From positions 1 through 44,075 of the forward strand of contig JALOAT010000034.1 in NCBI GenBank assembly GCA_023228645.1: a DNA stretch of 44,075 nt. The letters run 5' to 3'. Shown here piece by piece: positions 25,694-31,984 of the stretch. Made by a program: the position numbers and the translations under genes. Position 1 is the stretch's first letter; each line of letters begins with the position of its first letter. Origin of the DNA: Gammaproteobacteria bacterium (GTDB lineage Bacteria; Pseudomonadota; Gammaproteobacteria; Thiohalomonadales; Thiohalomonadaceae). The notes below the pieces were generated by a model that did not search any database, was not told the origin of the DNA, and saw only the letters and a list, made by a program, of their open reading frames with translations.

Positions 25694-25976
25694 GTAGTCT
25701 GGACGAAGCCAAGCAGAATCCGGGTCTTGGGCCGTGTGTTTCCCGCATTCCGCTCCGCTTCATCCGGGCCACAGGGCTATGCACTTCGCAGGTCAGTGTG
25801 GCGCGCAGCGTCTGCGTGTGACCCAATGCACGGGCCTGAGGCCTGACATGCCCCCGTGCGCGTTGCGCGTAATACAATCCGACCCATGTTTTTCCGCGTT
25901 TCGCACCGTAGGCAGTGGTAGCAATCCGTCGCAAGTGCAATCATTAACCCTGCCGTTCTCAACGAAGGTTCCGTTC

Positions 25977-26897
25977 ATGTCCAACCCCGAGATCACCATT
26001 CCCGGCAGCCCCGTCGTACCGCAGATGGTGGAGGGCTCGCATACCATCCAGTTCTCCTGTCACAAGGGCATCGGCTGCTGGAACGCCTGCTGTTCCAACA
26101 TCGACATCTCGCTGACGCCCTATGACGTGCTGCGCCTGAAAAAGCGCCTGGGCATCAGCGCGGCGGAATTCCTCAAGGAATACACCGTCCCTTACGAGTT
26201 CGAGCAGGACGGTATCGCCGGCGTGAAGTTCCGCCCGGTGGAGAACGGCACCGCCTGCCAGTTCATGCGGCCGGAAGGCTGCAGCGTGTACGAAGATCGC
26301 CCCACGGCGTGCCGCTACTACCCTGTGGCGCTGCTGTCCATGCGCAAGCAGGACGAGTACGTGGATCGCAATTCCTTCGCTCTGGTGAAGGAGCCGCACT
26401 GCAAGGGCCACGAGGTCGCGCGTACTGTGACCATCGACGACTACCGCCAGGAACAGGGCGTCGTCGAATATGACGAACTGGCGCGCGGCTGGCGTCAGCT
26501 CATCCTGAAAAAGAAGTCCTCTGGTCCGAGTATCGGCAAACCGTCACTCAAGAGCCGCCAGCTCTTCTTCATGGCCTGTTACGACATCGACACCTTCCGC
26601 GCCTTCGTATCGAGCGAAGGCTTCGGCAAGCTCTTCACGTTGTCCGATGAGGAGAAGGCCATGATCCTCAACGACGACGTGGAACTCATGTTGTTCGCAT
26701 TCCGCTTCCTCAAGCAGGTGCTGTTCGGCGAGCAGAGCATCGGCCTCAACGAGGAAGAGGCCCAGGCCCGCCTCGCCAAATGGCGCGAACGCCAGGCCGA
26801 GATCGAGCGGGAAGCCGCCGAACGGCTTGCGCGCATGGAAGACGGCATGTACGAAGCCACCGACGAGTGCGAGGGCGGTTCTTGCAGCCGGGACTGA
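25977..26897 (+). CDS. YkgJ family cysteine-cluster protein
   Basis: A 306-aa cytoplasmic protein of the YkgJ family (putative zinc- or iron-chelating cysteine cluster). The cluster block reads CHKGIGCWNACCSNIDIS at about residues 23-40, and the second half CSVYEDRPTACRYYP is at about 101-115. Together they give the typical C..C..CC...C...C spacing. The C-terminal third is a charged helix (EEEAQARLAKWRERQAEIER) with a Cys near the end. The ATG at 25977 is chosen because residues before it come from non-conserved intergenic sequence. It lies after the apr terminator and just before a repeat element. Function is unknown; a role in metal or cluster handling for the surrounding Fe-S enzymes is inference. 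Confidence 0.8.
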   Translation: MSNPEITIPGSPVVPQMVEGSHTIQFSCHKGIGCWNACCSNIDISLTPYDVLRLKKRLGISAAEFLKEYTVPYEFEQDGIAGVKFRPVENGTACQFMRPEGCSVYEDRPTACRYYPVALLSMRKQDEYVDRNSFALVKEPHCKGHEVARTVTIDDYRQEQGVVEYDELARGWRQLILKKKSSGPSIGKPSLKSRQLFFMACYDIDTFRAFVSSEGFGKLFTLSDEEKAMILNDDVELMLFAFRFLKQVLFGEQSIGLNEEEAQARLAKWRERQAEIEREAAERLARMEDGMYEATDECEGGSCSRD

Positions 26898-26910
26898 TGG
26901 GAAAAAAGCC

Positions 26911-27052
26911 TTAACCACGGGGGACACGGGGGACACGGGGAATTCGGATTCGTGTTCCTGAGGAATCCGCAGGAGCGGGCTAAGCCTGCGATGGAGCGTT
27001 CAGAGGCGATATGCTTCATTTTATGGTTTGCCCCCGTGTTCCCCGTGGTTAA
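26911..27052. repeat. CACGGGG-type inverted repeat
   Basis: TTAACCACGGGGGACACGGG... (26911-26942) pairs with CCCCCGTGTTCCCCGTGGTT... (27031-27052), 22 bp with one mismatch. The interior contains a REP-like GCAGGAGCGGGCTAAGCCTG at about 26971-26990. It fills the gap before the AAA ATPase gene. Confidence 0.85.
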
Positions 27053-27082
27053 TTTCTTTTCCCCATGGATTAGCTTTAAGTC

Positions 27083-27898
27083 ATGGACAGCACGGAAATG
27101 CTCAGCCCGCAGCTGGAGGCCGTCGGCCGGGAACCTTATTACCGGCCGGTGGGAGACGAGATCGCCCTGTTCGAGGCGGCGTATCGGCGGCGCCTGCCGG
27201 TACTCTTGAAAGGTCCTACGGGCTGCGGCAAGACGCGTTTCGTGGAGTACATGGCCTGGCGGCTCGGGCGACCGCTCGCCACCGTGGCCTGTCATGACGA
27301 TCTCACCACCGCCGATCTGGTGGGCCGTTACCTCATCGTCAACGACCAGACCGTGTGGATGGACGGCCCGCTCACTGCGGCGGTGCGTATAGGCGCCATC
27401 TGTTATCTCGACGAGATTGTCGAGGCGCGCAAGGACACCACCGTGGTGATCCACCCACTGGCCGACGCACGCCGCCTGCTCGCGGTGGACAAGCGCGGCG
27501 AGCTGGTGCCCGCGCCCGACGAGTTCATGCTGGTGATCTCCTATAACCCCGGTTACCAGAGCGTGCTCAAGGAAATCAAACCCAGCACACGCCAGCGCTT
27601 CGTGGCCCTGGAATTCGATTACCCACAGCCGGAGGTGGAGGCGGAGATCGTCGCCGCCGAGGCCGGCGTCGACCTCGACACGGCACGCAAGCTGGTGAAG
27701 CTGGGCGAACTCACCCGTAACCTCAAGGGGGTCGGCCTGGACGAAGGCGCGAGCACGCGCCTGCTGGTCCACGCCGCCCACCTCATCGCCGCCGGCACCG
27801 CCCCGGCCACCGCCTGCACCGCCGCCATCGCCCGCGCCCTCACCGACGAACCCGACATGACCGGCACCCTGGACGACCTGGTCCGGGCTGTGTTTTGA
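27083..27898 (+). CDS. MoxR-type AAA ATPase (CbbQ/NorQ/NirQ family)
   Basis: A 271-aa AAA+ ATPase of the CbbQ/NirQ/NorQ group. Walker A is GPTGCGKT (residues 43-50). Walker B with the family's YLDEIVEARKDTTVVIHPL is near 112-130. SYNPGYQSVLKEIKPSTRQRF is the diagnostic sensor/arginine-finger block. The C-terminal domain (VGLDEGASTRLLVHAAHLIA) matches CbbQ. These ATPases work with a VWA partner, encoded next, to remodel metal enzymes: rubisco for CbbQO, nitric oxide reductase for NorQD. Neither substrate is encoded here; the neighbours are sat-aprBA, soeABC and qmoABC. The ATG at 27083 has no clear ribosome site and lies 30 nt after a repeat arm. Confidence 0.9.
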   Translation: MDSTEMLSPQLEAVGREPYYRPVGDEIALFEAAYRRRLPVLLKGPTGCGKTRFVEYMAWRLGRPLATVACHDDLTTADLVGRYLIVNDQTVWMDGPLTAAVRIGAICYLDEIVEARKDTTVVIHPLADARRLLAVDKRGELVPAPDEFMLVISYNPGYQSVLKEIKPSTRQRFVALEFDYPQPEVEAEIVAAEAGVDLDTARKLVKLGELTRNLKGVGLDEGASTRLLVHAAHLIAAGTAPATACTAAIARALTDEPDMTGTLDDLVRAVF

Positions 27899-27923
27899 AG
27901 AAAAGCGATGAAGAGAAAAGCAA

Positions 27924-28079
27924 AACCACGGGGGACACGGGGAACACGGGGGTGAAGAAGGGGGACCTCCAGCGAGGACTGCGCAGTGAGCCGGATGGGC
28001 CAGCAATTCGCCGAAGTCGCAGCAACCACCGAGAAGCCTTGGAGAACCAAGATATTGATTCCCCGTGTCCCCCGTGGTT
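27924..28079. repeat. CACGGGG-type inverted repeat between AAA and VWA genes
   Basis: AACCACGGGGGACACGGGGA... (27924-27944) and its exact inverse at 28059-28079 form a perfect 21-bp stem around 114 nt. The element separates two genes that are normally adjacent and ends 18 nt before the VWA gene's ATG. Confidence 0.88.
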
Positions 28080-28097
28080 AATGCTTTTTTCTCCAAA

Positions 28098-30152
28098 ATG
28101 GACAGACCACTGACGGCAATTGAACTGGAGGCGGCGCTGGACGAGTTGTTGTCGGCGTCGTCGTCGTATCGTTCTGTGGCGCGGTTGGCGGCGGGGTTGG
28201 AGTCGCTGCCGCGGGCGCAGCAGGAGCGGGTGTTGCACTGGGCAGGGGTGGCCGCACAGACCTACGACGAAATCGGTTATCAGGTCGTCTCCCTCGCTCC
28301 CAGGGCGTTCGCGCTGCTGGACCACGCCGGTTTCGAGGCCTGGGTGCTCGCCGGTCTCGATACCTACGACCGCGAGGGCCTGCGCCCGGCCATGGCGCTG
28401 CTGCGTGATCTGGAGGCATTCTGCGCGTCGCACAACGGCACCCCGGTGGCGAGGCTGGCGGATGTGGAAGTGCGCCTCACGCGCTTCGTGCACGGGCTTT
28501 CCGGGCGGCCCCTGGCCATACGCAGCGGCGTGGCGGCATGGACCGACACCGAAACCATCTTTCTCCCGGAACTGCTCACGCTATGCGCCGACGCAGAGGG
28601 TAACCGCACACTCTATAAAGCCATGGCCGCCATGCTGTGGGCGCAGACGCGCTTTGGCACTTTCAACGCGGACATCGAAGCGGCTGTTTCGTGCTGGCCG
28701 GACCGCTCCCGTGCGCTCGCCTGGCTGGCGCTGCTGGAGGCCGTGCGCCTGGAAGCTCGCATTAGTGCGGAGTTGCCCGGGCTCGGCGCAGAACTGGGGG
28801 CTCAACACGCCCCTTGGCCGGAGGTGCTGTCGCCGATGCTGCCGCGCCTGCGTGACAAGGCGGCCAGTGTGATCGACAGCCTGGCGTGCCTGCCCCCGCT
28901 CATGGCGGACGGGGCTGCACCGCCGGTGTTTCCCCACGCCTGTAGCCTCGATCCTGCCGCCGCCCGGCGTGTCCGGGCCGAGCGCATCGAGCGCGAGACC
29001 CAGGTGCTGCGAAACGCCCTTGGGGCACTGCAAGGGCAAGCGGCCGCAGGGCGCAAGGGCCGGCCGGAGATTTCCGCCGAGCCCGATCCCGGGCACTGGG
29101 AGATGGCCATTCGCATCGACGGCGAAGTGCTCGCCCTGCCGCCCGAGGCGCAGGCCGCGGCGCAGTCCCTGGTGCAGGATCTGGGTGAGATTCCCCGCGA
29201 GGCGCTCTCGCCCGCAGGCCCCGGTGGGTGGCAGCCCACGGACCACACCGGCGCCCCGGAACTGGTGAATGACAGTGACGGGGAATGGCGTTACGACGAA
29301 TGGGATTTCCACCGCCAGTCCTATCGCCGTGGCTGGTGTCACGTCTACCCCCAGGATGTGAAGCCGGGTGACGGCGATTACGTGGCGCAGGTGCGCGCAC
29401 GCTACGCCCCGTTGATTCAGCAGATCCGCCGCCGCTTTGAGGCCATGCGCGGGGAGGACAGACTGCTGGCGCGCCAGCCCGATGGTGAGGAGATCGATCT
29501 CGACGCCCTGGTGGATGCCAAGTGTGATCGTCGCAGCGGCGCCGAGCCCTCGCCGCGGCTGTTCTGCCGGCGCGTGCGCAACCAGCGATCGCTGGCGGCC
29601 ATGTTCATGGTGGACATGAGTGGCTCCACCAAGGGCTGGGTCAACGACGCCGAGCGCGAGGCCCTGGTGATGCTGTGTGAAGCCCTGGAAACCCTGGGCG
29701 ACGCCTACGCCATCTACGGCTTCTCTGGCTGGACCCGCACCCGCTGCGACATCTACCGCATCAAGGCCTTCGCAGACCGCTATGACGACACCGTGCGTGC
29801 CCGCATCGCCGGCATCGAGGCCAAGGACTACACGCGCATGGGTGTCGCCATCCGCCACCTCACCCGCCTGCTCGCCGAGCGGCCCGAACGCCACAGGCTG
29901 CTGGTCACCTTCTCCGACGGCCGTCCCGACGACTTCGGCGACGAGTACCGCAGCCAGTACGGCATCGACGATACCCGCCGCGCCCTGCTGGAGGCCTTGC
30001 GCTGCGGCATCCGCCCCTTCTGCATCACCCTCGACCGCGAGGCCCGCGAATACCTGCCCCACCTCTACGGCGCCGCCCGCTACATCGTCATCGACGACGT
30101 CGCCCGCCTGCCCTACAAGGTTGCCGACATTTACCGGCGGCTGACGCGGTAG
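28098..30152 (+). CDS. VWA-domain chaperone partner (CbbO/NorD family)
   Basis: The 684-aa protein has the CbbO/NorD layout. A long helical N-terminal region of about 480 residues includes EWRYDEWDFHRQSYRRGWC near residues 394-412, a hallmark of the family. A C-terminal von Willebrand A domain carries an intact MIDAS motif MVDMSGSTKGW (DxSxS) near residues 503-513, plus the downstream FSDGRPDDFGDEY acidic site. It is the adaptor for the MoxR ATPase upstream and recognises the target enzyme through the MIDAS metal. The start at 28098 (MDRPLTAIELEAALDELL) directly follows a repeat, with no visible ribosome site. A codon at 28065 would lie inside the repeat arm. The client could be AprBA, Soe, Qmo or a distant rubisco. 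Confidence 0.88.
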   Translation: MDRPLTAIELEAALDELLSASSSYRSVARLAAGLESLPRAQQERVLHWAGVAAQTYDEIGYQVVSLAPRAFALLDHAGFEAWVLAGLDTYDREGLRPAMALLRDLEAFCASHNGTPVARLADVEVRLTRFVHGLSGRPLAIRSGVAAWTDTETIFLPELLTLCADAEGNRTLYKAMAAMLWAQTRFGTFNADIEAAVSCWPDRSRALAWLALLEAVRLEARISAELPGLGAELGAQHAPWPEVLSPMLPRLRDKAASVIDSLACLPPLMADGAAPPVFPHACSLDPAAARRVRAERIERETQVLRNALGALQGQAAAGRKGRPEISAEPDPGHWEMAIRIDGEVLALPPEAQAAAQSLVQDLGEIPREALSPAGPGGWQPTDHTGAPELVNDSDGEWRYDEWDFHRQSYRRGWCHVYPQDVKPGDGDYVAQVRARYAPLIQQIRRRFEAMRGEDRLLARQPDGEEIDLDALVDAKCDRRSGAEPSPRLFCRRVRNQRSLAAMFMVDMSGSTKGWVNDAEREALVMLCEALETLGDAYAIYGFSGWTRTRCDIYRIKAFADRYDDTVRARIAGIEAKDYTRMGVAIRHLTRLLAERPERHRLLVTFSDGRPDDFGDEYRSQYGIDDTRRALLEALRCGIRPFCITLDREAREYLPHLYGAARYIVIDDVARLPYKVADIYRRLTR

Positions 30153-30171
30153 GTTGTCGAAGAGAAAAGCC

Positions 30172-30195
30172 GTAACCACGGAGGCCGCGGAGAAG
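30172..30195. repeat. Single CACGGAGG-type arm
   Basis: GTAACCACGGAGGCCGCGGA... is one arm of the paired repeat families. No inverted partner was found before the next gene, which suggests that a deletion removed it. Confidence 0.6.
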
Positions 30196-30270
30196 ACCAC
30201 GTGAAAAAGGGCGGCCGCGGCTTGCATGTGGTCTGGTACTGGTGATCTCGGGCAGTGACTCTCCTGCTTG

Positions 30271-30295
30271 TGGGAGCGAGCTTCCGCTCGCGACC
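30271..30295. repeat. Solitary REP unit
   Basis: TGGGAGCGAGCTTCCGCTCG is a REP unit like those at 13304-13365. It stands alone, directly upstream of the iorA remnant, with no inverted partner. Confidence 0.7.
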
Positions 30296-30296
30296 T

Positions 30297-30396
30297 TACC
30301 CGCCGTCACCGGCTGCAACCTGTGCCTGCGCACCTGCGCACCTGCGGCCCCGAGGCCATCGTGCCGTGGCAGCCCCGTGCGGAGGTGCCGGCATGA
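30297..30396 (+). pseudogene. iorA: Decayed 3' end of iorA (indolepyruvate oxidoreductase alpha)
   Basis: Upstream of iorB a short stretch encodes TGCNLCLRTC in one frame and CGPEAIVPWQPRAEVPA-stop in another. The frame break lies at a tandem 8-bp duplication, CCTGCGCA twice (30325-30340). Removing one copy restores a continuous ferredoxin-like tail, C-x2-C-x3-C-GPEAI..., whose stop overlaps the iorB ATG (ATGA), exactly as expected for the end of iorA. Everything 5' of the tail is replaced by REP and repeat sequence. The first cysteine of the cluster is also gone, so the deletion junction probably lies near 30300. The identity as iorA rests on the neighbouring iorB and the overlap geometry. 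Confidence 0.55.
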
Positions 30397-30977
30397 GCGA
30401 CGTGACCAACATCCTGGTGGTGGGCATCGGCGGTCAGGGCATAACCGCCGCCGAGATCCTGGCCGAAGCGGCCATCGGCCTCGGCCTCGACGTGAAGAAG
30501 ACCGAGGTGGCCGGCATGTCCCAGCGCGGCGGCGTAGTGTCATCGCACGTGCGCTTCGGGGAGCGCGTGTTGTCACCAGAGATCGTCCCCGGCGAGGCGA
30601 ATGTTTTGGTGGCTTTCGAAGCGGCCGAAGGCATGCGCTGGAGTAATTATCTGAAACCAGGCGGCATCGCCATGGTAAACACGCTGCGGCTTGCCCCGCC
30701 GGTGGTGTCGCTGGGCCTGTTTGACTATTCAGAGGACCCGGTGGCCGAGATGCGCGCCGCGGGCGTGAACGTGCACGGCTTCGACGCCGGCGCCATCGCC
30801 AGGGAACTGGGCGACCTGCGCCTGGTGAACACGGTGATGCTGGGCGCCATCGCCGATCATCTGCCGTTTCCGGCCGACACCCTCAAGCGCTGCATCGTCG
30901 ATCGCTTCCGCGCGCGCAAGCCGCAGCTGGTGGCGATGAACGAGCGCGCCTTCGAGGCGGGACGGAAGGCGCGGTAA
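30393..30977 (+). CDS. iorB: Indolepyruvate oxidoreductase beta subunit
   Basis: A 194-aa member of the pyruvate/2-oxoacid ferredoxin oxidoreductase gamma family. It begins NILVVGIGGQGITAAEIL and contains KKTEVAGMSQRGGVVSSHVRFG (near residues 35-56), the IorB signature. IorB normally pairs with IorA to oxidise aryl pyruvates to aryl-acetyl-CoA with ferredoxin. The start at 30393 has GGAGG seven bases upstream. The frame is intact, but iorA is reduced to a broken tail, so IorB is orphaned here unless a second iorA exists. It might act with another 2-oxoacid oxidoreductase. Confidence 0.85.
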   Translation: MSDVTNILVVGIGGQGITAAEILAEAAIGLGLDVKKTEVAGMSQRGGVVSSHVRFGERVLSPEIVPGEANVLVAFEAAEGMRWSNYLKPGGIAMVNTLRLAPPVVSLGLFDYSEDPVAEMRAAGVNVHGFDAGAIARELGDLRLVNTVMLGAIADHLPFPADTLKRCIVDRFRARKPQLVAMNERAFEAGRKAR

Positions 30978-31021
30978 TTCGCCGCTCCGCACCGGGCACA
31001 TCACTGCTGATTCGACGTCGC

Positions 31022-31111
31022 CTCCCTGAGGCTGTCAGGGAGCGGGGCGGTGAGAAGGCCGTGGCAGCACGGCCTTTCGACTCCCTTTATGGACCCCGGC
31101 CTCCGCCGGGG
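31022..31111 (+). terminator. Three consecutive stem-loops after iorB
   Basis: The stems are CTCCCTGA/TCAGGGAG (31022-31042), AAGGCCGTG/CACGGCCTT followed by TC (31055-31078), and CCCCGGC/GCCGGGG (31094-31111). The middle one resembles a weak terminator. They occupy the left half of the 303-nt gap after iorB; the right half is a promoter. Confidence 0.5.
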
Positions 31112-31182
31112 CGACGTGCACATCCGTCATTCCGATGCCGGCGCCGCCCTCCCTTCCGCTTCAACCCTCCCGAAGTGAATAG

Positions 31183-31224
31183 TTGACTGTTTTTATCTGG
31201 CTATTACATTAGCTAATAACCAGA
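31183..31224 (+). promoter_or_regulatory. Promoter with overlapping operator-like dyad
   Basis: TTGACT (31183-31188), a 16-nt spacer and TACATT (31205-31210) form a sigma70-like promoter. A dyad, TCTGGCTATTA (31196-31206) and TAATAACCAGA (31214-31224), 11-bp arms with one mismatch and a 7-nt spacer, covers the -10. This geometry suits a repressor. The next gene is the SOR-like protein. Confidence 0.55.
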
Positions 31225-31280
31225 CGCTAATACGCGCCCGGGAGATACACGGGAAGCCATCAAAAGCGGAGGTTCACACC

Positions 31281-31733
31281 ATGGCCGGAAATCTCATCAA
31301 CAACTTCCCCCACGACGGCGTGGTCACCGTCAACCGGGTGATCCTGAAGGACGGTTACAGCCTCGATGACTTGCAGGAGCGGGTCGCGCTGTTATGCGAA
31401 AACGTGAAGACCTATCACTCGGAAACCGGCTTCGTGGGCGGGTTCGTGGCGCTCAACAGCGGCATGATCTCCAACGAGGGCTCGACCATCGGCCGGGCGG
31501 TGACCAGCCCACTCAAGAATCGCGAGGCGCTCATCGTCACCTTCTGGCGCTCCTTCCCGGAGCATGAGGCCTCGCACCGTTCCGAGACCTTCCAGCCGCT
31601 GTTCCGGGACGCGCTGGCCCTGTGCGAGAACGGCAACGAGGAGATTGCCTACGAGATGCTCTGGTCGGGGGCCGCCTACGCCCCGGAGGAAGCCAAGGCA
31701 GCGAAAGAGGCAAAATCGCTCTACGTGGTCTAG
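31281..31733 (+). CDS. Sulfur oxygenase reductase-like single-domain protein
   Basis: A 150-aa soluble protein, ATG with GGAGG eight bases upstream. It resembles the N-terminal half of sulfur oxygenase reductase (SOR, about 308 aa). VTFWRSFPEHEASHRSETF (86-104) parallels Acidianus ambivalens YTFWKDWKDHEEMHRQNW, including the two iron-ligand histidines (H86/H90 in SOR; H95/H99 here). GFVGGF (50-55) parallels GFVGF. C39, ten residues before it, parallels the catalytic Cys31. LFR and ML-W (126-128) parallel LFR and MIW. The iron-ligand Glu (E114 in SOR) is not at the aligned place; E125 or E136 might substitute. Such proteins have the dimeric alpha/beta-barrel (ABM) fold. It could be a sulfur-active enzyme, a non-catalytic relative or an unrelated ABM-fold protein. 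The comparison is from memory. The gene has its own promoter and dyad and sits between the apr and soe clusters. Confidence 0.6.
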   Translation: MAGNLINNFPHDGVVTVNRVILKDGYSLDDLQERVALLCENVKTYHSETGFVGGFVALNSGMISNEGSTIGRAVTSPLKNREALIVTFWRSFPEHEASHRSETFQPLFRDALALCENGNEEIAYEMLWSGAAYAPEEAKAAKEAKSLYVV

Positions 31734-31760
31734 AATACTTGCGTCACACCCACAAAGCTG

Positions 31761-31795
31761 AACGCCGTCGCGCCTGCGGGCCGGCGGCGTTTTCT
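31761..31795 (+). terminator. Terminator after the SOR-like gene
   Basis: AACGCCG and CGGCGTT arms (31761-31767, 31785-31791) with a GC-rich loop are followed by TTTCTTT. The hairpin is flanked by an exact direct repeat, TGCGTCACACC (31740 and 31800). The following approximately 170 nt before the EF-hand gene contain small stems (CCAATCCAC...GTGGATT near 31856) and no gene. Confidence 0.65.
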
Positions 31796-31984
31796 TTCCT
31801 GCGTCACACCGGCCGGGCCTTCACTTCCCCTCCGTGTTTTTTGTTGAGAAATTGCCAATCCACTCATGGGTGGATTTCATGAGTTTGCGCGTCATCGCTC
31901 CGCCGAAACGCGCTAAACGTTGGGGGGCCGGAATGTGGTTGCGGGAGTACCCGCATCCAGTTTCACACACGCAAGGAGGGTTCC

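Noticed and set aside
23592..25940. Very long open frame (782 aa) on the minus strand opposite aprA
   Set aside because: It mirrors the codon pattern of aprA in high-GC DNA, has His/Val/Gly-rich composition and no recognisable domain. AprA on the plus strand is unmistakable.
27083..30152. Considered as dedicated nitric oxide reductase accessory genes norQD
   Set aside because: No norCB or other denitrification genes occur in the window, so only the family and not the client is asserted.
28581..30227. 548-aa minus-strand frame opposite the VWA gene
   Set aside because: It is a shadow of the CbbO/NorD-like gene, with no start signal or domain.
1..30300. Repeated palindromic units considered as a CRISPR array
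   Set aside because: The units are dispersed singly or in inverted pairs over 30 kb, with no regular spacers and no cas genes.
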